Of a DNA stretch of 64,000 bases, positions 55,187 through 64,000 are shown piece after piece. The position numbers and the translations under genes are program-made. Source of the DNA: Thunnus maccoyii (Eukaryota > Chordata > Actinopteri > Scombriformes > Scombridae); the NCBI RefSeq assembly GCF_910596095.1, contig NC_056554.1, forward strand, positions 8,042,001 through 8,106,000, written 5' to 3'. How positions within the stretch are numbered: the stretch's first letter is position 1; every line of letters begins with the position of its first letter. The notes under the pieces were generated by a model. The model was not told the origin of the DNA and made no database searches. It was given only the letters and a program-made list of their open reading frames with translations.

Positions 55187-55390
55187 AACTACTGTAGTTC
55201 TGACAGAGTTCAGATTCTTGCCACCCCTTTAATTTTTTTTTTTTTTCCTCCTGCAGATGCTTGACAGATCTGAGTGCCAACAAGGAAGCTTTATCAACCA
55301 TCTTGTGCTGCCAACGGCTACAGTTGAAGTTCCTCTAGAGTTCAACATAGCCTTATGAAAACATGTTATTTCTTTAAAAAAAAAGAGAGG

Positions 55391-56640
55391 AAGAATGATG
55401 AGTACATGGAAGGGAGGATGCACTGTTGGTATTGGGGGTGTTGCAGAGGAACCCAGCTCAATCCCCCTTCCTTTCTAGTCTTGCCCAATTTATGCAATTC
55501 CAAGACTGTTTAGGGACCCCAGTATGCAAAAATACCCCTTTTCATTCAGATATCTTGAGGTGAGGTGTCAAGGGACCCCTTTGAAAATGGCCATGCCAGT
55601 TTTTCCCTTGCCAAAATTTGATTTGATCTTTATTTCCGTGTATTAAAATGAGAGAAAACGGAAGGAAAAGAAACAGAACAACACTGTATGCATAGCTAAT
55701 ACTGATATACATCTCCTGCATGTATAGTGTATCCTTACCCCTAATGCACAAAGGATATACAATTTTTACCAAAAAGGTGTAGGCTGAAACCAAAGTTTGA
55801 CACCTACGCTCATCACCAACAATTTTTTACCTTATTGAGACTTATGCTACACCATCCAGATCATAACTATATATACACACGGCTTACATTTACAACCTCT
55901 CATTGTCACACACTTGGATACAGTCAACATCATATCACAAGATGTCAAATATCAAACAGATTATCATGGGATATCAAACAAGTGTTATGTTTAATTACCC
56001 TACTTTTAAAGTCTTTTAAATCTCTGTATTGTACTACACATTTTTAATGCATCCTCAAGTTACATTCACTCCCTGTATTAAAATGCATTTATTTTTTATA
56101 TTTGTCCTTGCCCTTCATTTTTTAAAAAAAACAAATATTCCTTTTAATATACATATTTGCTGTCTCTATTTACAAACATGTTTAGAATATTGCTATTGTG
56201 TGCTGATTTAACAGATCCTTAGTCTTGTATTGATATTTTTGATTTTACATGATTGATATGCATTTTCCAACATAACTCATGATCACACCTAGAAATGTTG
56301 TTTTGTACTCTTTCCATTTCTACATCATTTATCCATAATTTAACCTCTATTTATAGCACGGTTTTCAAAAATTAAGAACTTTGTTTTGCTAGCATTTAAG
56401 GACAAGTTGTTTTCATCAAACCTTGTCTCAACTAATTTTATTTCTTTATACTATTCTCAAAATATCATTGAAATTAATCCCAGAACGAAAAGTGAGTATC
56501 ATCTGCCTAATTTTGGAGCATTATGTAGCTCCATTCTTGACAATCCAGGCATGGTTGGTACTAATGGGTGCTTTAGGTCTTGTAATTTCATATGGTGGCA
56601 GTATCTTCACTCTATCTTTAAAATCAAACCCATTACAGCT
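55391..56640. other. spacer with repeat fragments
   Basis: GGTGTCAAGGGACCCCTTTG and AAAATGGCCATGCCAGTTTT (55563-55600) mark a teleost repeat. The rest is AT-rich and no gene is supported. Confidence 0.5.
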
Positions 56641-56672
56641 TCTGGAAGACAGTCATATCAGCCTAGCAGTCA

Positions 56673-56714
56673 GGGGATCTTCAGGGGATCTCCAGGGGAT
56701 CTCCAGGGGAGAGG
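56673..56714 (+). promoter_or_regulatory. 11-bp tandem repeats with NF-kappaB-like sites
   Basis: Four units starting at 56673, 56684, 56695 and 56706. Units 2 and 3 read GGGGATCTCC, a fit to the GGGRNNYYCC kappaB consensus. Unit 1 is GGGGATCTTC. About 100 bp upstream of the immunoglobulin receptor's start codon. Function is inferred from motif and place only. Confidence 0.55.
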
Positions 56715-56780
56715 GGAGGGCAGAAGGGTGTGTGTCAAAGTGATGAAAATCTCATACATTCACAGCGTTTGCGTTGAATA

Positions 56781-59700
56781 ATGCTGATGTTACTCATTAT
56801 ATTCCTGAGAGTTCTGCACTTTACTATTCCTGTCAGGGGTGAGTGTTGATTGTTTGCTATAATTAATGGACGAGTGTTTCTCGTATTGACCATTCAGGCT
56901 CTCCGCGGGGCTGGATAATGAATGAAACATTTATAACGGTCTTGAACAGGGTTCCTTTTCTGCTGTAGATGATAATAGTAGTAATAACTTGATTTTGCAT
57001 CAAGTTTTGAGCTGTCGGGAGAAATTGTGCTTCATACATTCCGGTATCAACTTTGGTTTTTGGATTGGACTGCATCATTGGGGGCTAATGAGCCCCCATT
57101 GCAGTTCCACGTGGTAAGCAATGCAGCGGCACATGCTTGGCCGAGCTCTTGCTAACTTTTCTAAAACTAAAGGCCTAAACGCACTAGGAGCGATAACTGA
57201 CGCGCGTCAATTGATGCTCCTATGGCGCACTGCAAGCGTCAGATTCGAAATTCCAACACAAATTTGTCATTTTGTCCTTGTATTAACCGCTAGTTTGATG
57301 TAATGGAGGAATGCAGAGGAGGGAAATGAAACTGAAACTAAGAACGTCTGTGTCCACAATAAATCATTTGTTGACTGTTTGATGGTTATTTATTTGTGCG
57401 TTAAAACGTGATTGCCGTGAAATAATCATAATATAACATTTTTTCTCTCATTCAGAGGTTTTGTTCTCACTACCACTCCCCAAAAGTGAAGCCAAAACAT
57501 TTGAATCGCCCCTGGCTGCAGTATAGGTCATAAGTCCTGCCTCCTCCATGTTAGCAGATGGGACATGAGCCAAACTAAAAATATCAAAGTACATGTCAAA
57601 TAGATTTTTCCCAAAGATGGTTTTTGTCATTATAGGTAGTTCTTATCGCACTAATGTTTGTTTAAGTGCTCATTTTTCTGATAAGTTTGTTTATAATGAG
57701 GTATTTGACAATATAAAAAGGGGGTCTGACACAGTGCGTCACGAACTTTAACATTGTATCCTATTAGATAAATATGAAGACATCCGTGCCAGTGCTATAG
57801 ATGAGAAGTTAAATTTTGTGAGTTTCGATTTTGAAACATCATGATCGACTGCGTCGAATAATCATGGATGTATTATAACAGCTGGATACCTGACTAAAAA
57901 TGGCGCCCATTCAGTCCTATAGGAATTGCTTGGCTGGCACATTCCAAAAAAAGTTTCTGTGCCTTGTGCAGTGGCACCCCTACTATGTCAACGCACTGGC
58001 CCCATTTAAATGATTGGGAGGGCTGTGGTTTTTCACGCACTGACGTTTTTTGGCTTAATGCAGCCTTATAGTAGGGGTGGCAGCTGCCTGCTCTTGCACC
58101 CCTGTAGATCTGCCCCTGATGATCCCTCTTCCAGAAGAGACAGAAACAATCTAAACGTTGTTTTGTTTGTTTCCTCAGGAGCGACTTCTGCCATTTGCCC
58201 AACTCAGCCAATTGAGGCAGTAGAGGGTGATGATGTCACTCTACCATGTAAGCTGTACCCGCCAGACAACGTGTCTGCTTACACAGTGGATTGGAAGAGA
58301 GTTGACCTCAACAAGGTAGTCTACTCCTATCGACATAAGCAGGACCACCATGATGCACAGATGGAGAGATACAGAGGCAGGACAACTTTCGACCATGGCG
58401 GCCTGAGCAGAGGAAACCTGACACTGCGTATCTCCTCAGTACAGCTGAATGACAGTGGACCATACAGGTGCTCTGTTCCAAAACTAACGGCCAGATGTGT
58501 TGTTAACGTCAGTGTTGGTGAGCACCCTGCATTTAATACTGAACAGATCATTCTAGTTTTATTATTATTTATTTATATACTGAAAATGTAGAATTCTGTT
58601 TTCATTTAAGACATTTTCCATTTGAAAAAGTACTTAAACAGTTTTGTATCTTATTTGAAACAGTACCAAAGGACCAACAGAACATGTTGAACAGAATTGG
58701 TGACGCTACCACAAATAGACCTCCAGTGGAAGATGTGACCAAGCCAGACAATCATGGTAAATGTCTTTGAGTTGTTCAGAAAACTATATTTTCTTTGATA
58801 CACCATATCCTACATTCTCTTTGACTGTGGGAATTGTGTTGTTGTTTTTTAAAATCTCCTTAACGATTTATCCATTAATTATCAGAATGGATAACCACAT
58901 TATGTTGGAAAAAAATGCATAAAAATCTTAAGCCTGCCCTTTTTCTCAACTCAACACTTTCTTCAGATGCTGCAAAGGAGAGGACTTCTTATGCCATTGC
59001 CTTTCCCATTGTTTTTTTCATTGTAATTGTTGGAGTGCTGGTGAAAAGTGGAATGATCAGTAAGTTATACATTTTTACAGCATTTTATTATCAACGTTTA
59101 AGTCCTTAACTGTGATCACTGTGGAGCAGATCTCTGTTAGATGATTAGGATTAACAGTAACACAATAAGTTCTTTGGCTTCTGAATTCTGGAACTGAAAA
59201 GTGCTAGACAATCTTTCTTCTCGGCCATCATTAACAATGCACGCACCTTATTTTCCACAGTTGATAGACTGACCAACCTCCCAGCATGGATAGCCCCCGA
59301 ACTCCTTTGAGCTGATAAATGCAATGAGTTTGCTTTTTTCTTTAGAGACAGAATTCAAAACATAAGACAACTATTAGCAGTTCCACATTGAACAAAAATG
59401 TGTCACCACTAATTCCACATAAAAATAACTTGATAAACATGAAACAGTTTAATGTCATTGATTACAAAACTCTGGAGGAAACTGTACAGTATCTAAAACC
59501 ATCAACATGCTGCCTTGACACTCACATATTTTTCCAACGGCCTTAAAAACTACAATCATTAAGCCTCTACTAAAGAAAAATGGCCTGGATGCTTCTGTAA
59601 TCTGCAAAACAGGGAGTACTTTGTTTCCATTGTTCACTACATATCTGAGTGAGGTAATATGACGCACCTCAATTCTTGGACCTCTTGGTCATCCTCTATA

Positions 59701-61697
59701 TGCTCCCATTAGCCCAAATTATGCATAAGAACAATGATGCTTATCATAACTATGCGGATGATACTCAATTATACAATTATATTATATATCTGTCAACAAG
59801 TGACTATGCTCCTCTTGACTAGCTGCATCAGTGCATTGATGAAATTAATGAGTGGATGTGCCAAAGTTTCCTCCAACTAAACAAAGACAAAACAGAAATA
59901 ATTGTCTTCAGTGCTAAAGAAGGAAGGCTGAAATTTGGTGCAGATCTTGATTCCCTTTCTTTGAAGCCTTAAAACCAAGTCAAATCTTGGTAATTATTGA
60001 CTCTGATTCAAATTTTAACTCTCATATCAAGTCTATTACAAAATCGGCCTTTTGTCATCTTAAAAACATAACAAGAATTACATGTCTAGACAAGTTCTTG
60101 AAAAACTCACTCTAATTCACGCCTTCATTTCCAGTAGGTTAAACTACTGTAATGGTCTTTTCTCAGGCCTCCCCAAAAAAGCACTCAGGCAGTTACAGCT
60201 CATTCAGAATGCTGCTGCTAGAGTCCTAACAAGGACCAATAAAGCTGAACATATCACACCAGTTCTCAGATCTCTGCATTGGCTACTAGTGTCACAGAGA
60301 ATTGACTTCAAAATATTGTTACTTGTCTATAAACCACTTAATGGTTTAAGGCCAGGGCCGGACTGGGAAAATCATTTAGGCCAGGAAATATAGCGTGAAA
60401 TATAGCCCCGATCAGGCCACTTATTGAGCAGGGGTTCTGGGGGTCCCCCACTAGGAAATGTTTAGTTACAAAGACTTGATTTCCTGCATTCTGGTGAATT
60501 TTAGTGCATGTGAAAAACAAACTAATGAGCCAACAACTGCTTTGTACAATGTACTGTTATGAACCTAAAATATAAAACCAAACGTACATATCATTAAGGA
60601 GGGAGACGACTTTACTACTATTACTTTGGCACCAATGCTACTCTCTCCACCTTCAAAAAGAAAAAAAGCAATAGCACAGCACACCATATATTTTAATGTA
60701 CCAATATAATACAGTTAACAAATCTCTCCACCTATTCATAGACCAGAGCAAGAGCACAATACCTTACTCAGTTTACTGATATACACTAACAGTTACCAAT
60801 TGTAGTTAAAAATAGCCCTTTAACCAACGCAAACATTAAATAACTTAGGTCTTAAGGTTTCAACAAATTATAGCAGCCTGAATAGTGTGACAGAAGACAT
60901 TGTGTTGTCTCAATCATTTTAAATTATGAGCTCAAAGTATGAACTCACTGACTGAAATTTTCACCAAAACGCATGAATTTTCAAATAATATTGACCACAT
61001 TAACTAGACTAGATATGCCAATTATGCCATCAATGTTTTTGAGAAAATTAGAAAGGGAATTACCACAGTTTTATTATTGATAGTCCAGTTTCTTGGCAGC
61101 TCTAACATTGACAGGGGACGATGATGACACATCGTTAACATTAGCTACGTTACCTAGGTAGCAAACGTTAGCTAGCTAGCACGTTTCTTTTCCTTTTTTT
61201 CTCTCTTTCCCTCTCTGCTCCACCCTTCCTCTTTTTTCCACCATCCATCTTGCTGCTCTGTCATTTAGCCGCTCTAAATGCACTTGCTGCCAAACAAAAT
61301 GTGTAACTGCCAACTACGCTCTCTCACGACTACTTCTACCACCTGGCTGTCACAGTGTTACGTTCTGTGGCCTGTGGCGGGCCTGTCGGGCCATTTAGCA
61401 GGCCAGTATCAGTAACACAATAAGTTGATATCATAAAATATCATTGTGGTGATGATATCAACCATATTGCCCAGCTATTCTACACACTATGTCAGGAGTA
61501 TACACAAGCTTCCTTTGAAATAGCATGAATTCAATGTGTCACAAACTGGTTGTCATGTTCCCTCAGAGAACTGTAGGAGGAAGCTCATAAGATGGAGGAG
61601 GCAAGAAGGAGAGATGGCACTAAACAACGTTCAAAAGGAAACCCAAGGAACCAAGCAGCAGAAGCCTGAAAAATATGCACTGAGAGAAGACCATTAA
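56781..61697 (+). CDS. single-V-domain immunoglobulin receptor (MOG/butyrophilin-like)
   Basis: Five coding exons, all phase 1: 56781-56838, 58179-58517, 58664-58756, 58967-59059, 61567-61697; 237 residues. Exon 1 is a signal peptide (MLMLLIIFLRVLHFTIPV). Exon 2 is one V-set domain, with C43 (VTLPCKLYP), W58 (VDWKR) and C117 in DSGPYRCSVP, plus extra C26 and C126. N-glycosylation sequons lie at N50, N99, N110 and N129. DSGPYRC is typical of fish MOG/BTN-like proteins. Exon 3 is a short stalk, exon 4 a transmembrane helix (about 172-190, YAIAFPIVFFIVIVGVLV), and exon 5 a 43-residue basic tail without ITIM or ITAM. It is probably a cell-surface immune modulator; its ligand is unknown. The fish family is large and species-specific, so no symbol is given. 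Confidence 0.85.
57470..58130. repeat. interspersed repeats in intron 1 of the Ig gene
   Basis: 57500-57720 carries CTGCAGTATAGGTCATAAGT, CCTCCTCCATGTTAGCAGAT and CATTATAGGTAGTTCTTATC, a repeat frequent in teleosts. 57950-58080 has CACCCCTACTATGTC and its inverse-like TAGTAGGGGTGGCAG, a partial inverted arrangement. Confidence 0.6.
59205..60345 (+). mobile_element. L2-type LINE remnant in last intron of the Ig gene
   Basis: Frames of a CR1/L2-like reverse transcriptase ORF are recognisable: LFSTVDRLTNLPAWIAPELL before the RT domain, ADKCNEFAFFFRDRIQNIRQ, and the C-terminal HAFISSRLNYCNGLFSGLPK then LQLIQNAAARVLTRTNK, HITPVLRSLHWL and IDFKILLLVYKPLNGLRP. The order is right, but most of the RT catalytic part is deleted and many stops interrupt it, so it is long dead. 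Sense orientation within the gene. Confidence 0.85.
60346..61420. repeat. unclassified repeat abutting the LINE
   Basis: Begins GGGCCGGACTGGGAAAATCA and ends near GTCGGGCCATTTAGCAGGCC, a partly inverse match, suggesting a roughly 1-kb non-autonomous DNA element inserted into the LINE. The interior is AT-rich with a TAGCTAGC/AACGTTAGC patch near 61150-61185. No coding capacity. Confidence 0.45.
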
Positions 61698-64000
61698 TCA
61701 CCTCAATGATGAATTTTTGTCTTTTTTTGGGATAAATTAAATAGAAATTTAAATAGATTGACATTCAGGCCATACACAAACATACAATCAACAATTATAG
61801 TAAATCTCCCCTCACCCAACAACCCACTCTGTTCACCTACTTCTTTTTCCTTTCTATTTTTTTTTTCATCTACATGATGGAACCATGTCGGGCTGGGCTC
61901 TGGGGCCTTGGGGACTGGGCTGGTTTGGGATAGCTTGGGGTCTGAGGTCCTGTTCCCCGATATCCCCCTCTCCAAATAGAAAGAAGCTCCTTGGACCCAG
62001 CTGAATGGACCCTTCCCATAGGGGTGGGGTCTGTTCTAAAGGGTTTCTGACCTCCAATAAGCCAGCCACCTCCTATAGGCCCGGTGGTGGCCTAAAGCAG
62101 GCGAGAGCAAAGTAAGCAAGGAAGAAGAGTAGGGGGAAATAGCTTATTTTAGCTTAAATTATAAAATAAAACAAGCAAACAAACTAACATTAAAAGGAAG
62201 GGGAAATCACAATAAAAACATAAAATTCTCCCCTGACCCAGCTGTCCTGGCCTGGCCCAGCCCACTCTGGATCCACCCCGGCGCCACTCTAGCCTCAGTG
62301 CCCAGCCAGTGTTGCCTTCCAGTAGCATTGTTGCTGCTTTATATTTCATTCACTTATTTATCTATTCTATTATTTATCAATTTATTTATTTATTCTCTCT
62401 CCTCCTTTGGTAAATTCTGTCTCCCCCTTATGCTCTATCTCCGCTGTTTCACATTGGAAACCAACCTGCAAAAACACACACACACTTGCCTAATCTCTGT
62501 ATGTCTACATGAACCCAGTACACAATGACTGTAGTTACGAGTAAAACGAAGGAAACACTTTCACAGGCAGTTCAAAACCAGTTTGTCTAATATGTTCCGA
62601 GACCATGGCGATTGTGAAGCGATACTACTGACAAAACACAAATCTTTGGTGCAAACATACCCACTCAAATCTGAACTGAATCTCTCATACACTCAACTCT
62701 CAGCCTGCATTAACCGAGCAACTGCTTCTGATCAAGATGCTAGTGTAGCATTAGCGTAAGCCTTAGATAGCTTAACCGGACATCTGCCAAATAACAACTC
62801 CATGGAGTTTTCACAACTTTATGCTTTAGTGTACATCAACATGACACAGTGAGCAGGTTGAGACACGCTGTGACTTCTTTCTTCCTCTGAAGGCAGGGAG
62901 GTGCGTTTGTTTTACAGTTCATACGGCTCTTACAAGTGGTCATCAAACACACCTGTAACTCAATCTCATTAAAATGTAAGAGGGTCTACCTGGTGGCGCA
63001 ACAGCAAACTACAGCAAATCTACACAACATTTTCTGACAGTTACACTACATATTCCTTGTCTTCTGCATTATGGGTTAATATATTTTTAATCTGTTAAAT
63101 TATTAACGGCAATTAACCGTTAATCGATTAATCATTGACATCCCTACTTTATATCATCTATTTTCTCTGCACTAGTTGGCCCAATTTGCAACATAGCCAA
63201 GCCTTTGTGAAATTAAATAACCTGAACGTGGGTGTGGATGTGTTTTAAAGCACCACAGTTGAATGGAGACAAAATAAATCTGGTTATTCTATCAGAATGA
63301 AACTTAATATAGACCCACAAACAATATTTTTCTGTATTATAACCTTTAGTTTTTAATCTTGAAATTATGAAAATTAGGCAAACTCATGAAACAAGTCAGA
63401 ACAAATATAGCAATTTCAGGTGTGTTGTCTTTCCTTAATCTTATGGGTATATTAATAATAAAAAATGTACTGAAGAGTTATATAGATGATTGATTATTTG
63501 AAAGAGTAAAAACTGAGACAAGCAAGTGGAGTGGTGCTGAAATCTCATAATTTTACATATTGTATTAAAGCTATAATATGTATTTATTGTGCATTAAAAT
63601 GTCTAAAAATGACTAGATCTATGTTATATAGTTTGTTGAGTTGTGTACTTACATCATCCCAAATGTTTCCAACAATTTCCAAACCAGAGAATTCTGTAAT
63701 TTTAATCAAGGTAATGGTCCATTTCATTTGGTTGCCTGTCAATGACGTCATACCCCCTCTACCAAAGAATATATGTGCACAGGATTCATGCGTCGGTGTT
63801 GTGGTCGCCTGCCACAAATGCATCTACCAAAGAGTATAAGCATTCAAGATAATATGTCGGCGTTGTGTAGGGGGTTTGCATCTTTGTCACTTTTTTCACC
63901 CCTGATGAGTTTGCATCCTTGTTTTTTCTACTTGCAGTAAATATACCCAGGCATCTTGGTCATACATGGAATAGAAGTCGCTGTGACTGATAATTTTGGA
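61698..64000. other. 3' UTR of the Ig gene, then spacer and repeats
   Basis: ATTAAA at 61736-61741 may polyadenylate the Ig transcript. A GC-richer patch at 61880-62290 is unassigned. At 63095-63150 CGGCAATTAACCGTTAATCG and ATTAATCATTGACATCCCT mark the end of a teleost DNA repeat on the minus strand. No gene is supported to the window end. Confidence 0.45.

Larger units (their letters stand above)
49810..55390 (+). ncRNA. snhg1: snoRNA host gene, SNHG1/UHG orthologue
   Basis: Fifteen short exons, no long frame, all introns GT-AG: 49810-49843, 50417-50453, 50705-50738, 51182-51225, 51405-51461, 51651-51706, 52072-52118, 52314-52362, 52567-52632, 53023-53066, 53404-53459, 53641-53696, 54749-54808, 55022-55082, then 55257 to about 55390 (3' end not defined, no AATAAA). 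The introns hold box C/D snoRNAs in the mammalian UHG order U25-U26-U27-(U28 slot)-U29-U30-U22-U31, with extra copies. Most have the final D box 70-90 nt from the 3' splice site, the spacing usual for intronic C/D RNAs. The spliced exons are probably not translated and, as in mammals, would be expected to be unstable. SNHG1 lies at human 11q12.3, in the same block as B3GAT3, NAA40 and RCOR2, supporting orthology. Confidence 0.92.

Noticed and set aside
60082-60393. Host gene with reverse-transcriptase-like frame
   Set aside because: It is the C-terminal part of an L2-type LINE with no intact upstream domain.
61866-62069. 67-codon minus-strand frame in the GC-richer patch
   Set aside because: Low-complexity Pro/Gly composition, no splice or start support and no family resemblance.

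Overview
The window is nuclear DNA of a teleost, most likely a spiny-rayed (percomorph-type) fish. The evidence is compact genes with GT-AG introns, many CA/TG, CT and TA microsatellites, a tRNA-derived SINE and small DNA transposons of kinds widespread in such fish, an L2-like LINE, and proteins closest to fish and human orthologues. No bacterial, viral or CRISPR feature was seen.

Layout. Positions 1-7.6 kb hold the 5' part of rcor2 on the minus strand: a probable non-coding first exon, the start-codon exon and one further coding exon. The rest of the gene lies to the left of the window. From 7.6 to 17.6 kb there is no supported gene; the stretch includes a 1.5 kb polypyrimidine tract, microsatellites, MITE-like repeats and a complete hAT-like element. 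A tRNA-Leu(AAG) lies at 17.65 kb. A local tandem duplication, split by a retroelement-like insertion, abuts the promoter of naa40. naa40 (plus strand, eight coding exons, 20.1-27.8 kb, long 3' UTR) encodes the histone H4/H2A N-terminal acetyltransferase. b3gat3 (plus, 32.6-35.3 kb) encodes glucuronosyltransferase I of proteoglycan linker synthesis. A plus-strand gene with two coding exons (42.9-46.0 kb) encodes a charged, probably disordered protein I cannot assign.

The most interesting region is 49.8-55.4 kb. It is a non-coding, 5'TOP-type, 15-exon host gene that I identify as the fish counterpart of SNHG1 (UHG). Its introns carry box C/D snoRNAs in the mammalian order: U25, two U26-like, two U27, a weak-C-box candidate in the U28 position, U29, U30, U22, U31. 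The array is expanded relative to mammals: two U26-like RNAs predicted to guide methylation of 28S adenines two nucleotides apart, two U27 and three almost identical U31 copies. Two long (about 210-230 nt) U22-related C/D-like elements have perfect terminal stems and no name I know. A strong 52-bp inverted repeat sits just upstream of its promoter.

From 56.8 to 61.7 kb is a five-exon gene for a single-V-domain immunoglobulin receptor of the MOG/butyrophilin-like type. It has 11-bp-spaced NF-kappaB-like repeats just upstream and an internally deleted L2-type LINE in its last intron. The last 2.3 kb is 3' UTR or intergenic sequence and repeats.

rcor2, naa40, b3gat3 and snhg1 all map to human 11q12-q13, so the window is a conserved syntenic block. 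These genes do not form one pathway. They are neighbours by ancestry: chromatin repression, histone acetylation, proteoglycan synthesis and rRNA modification.
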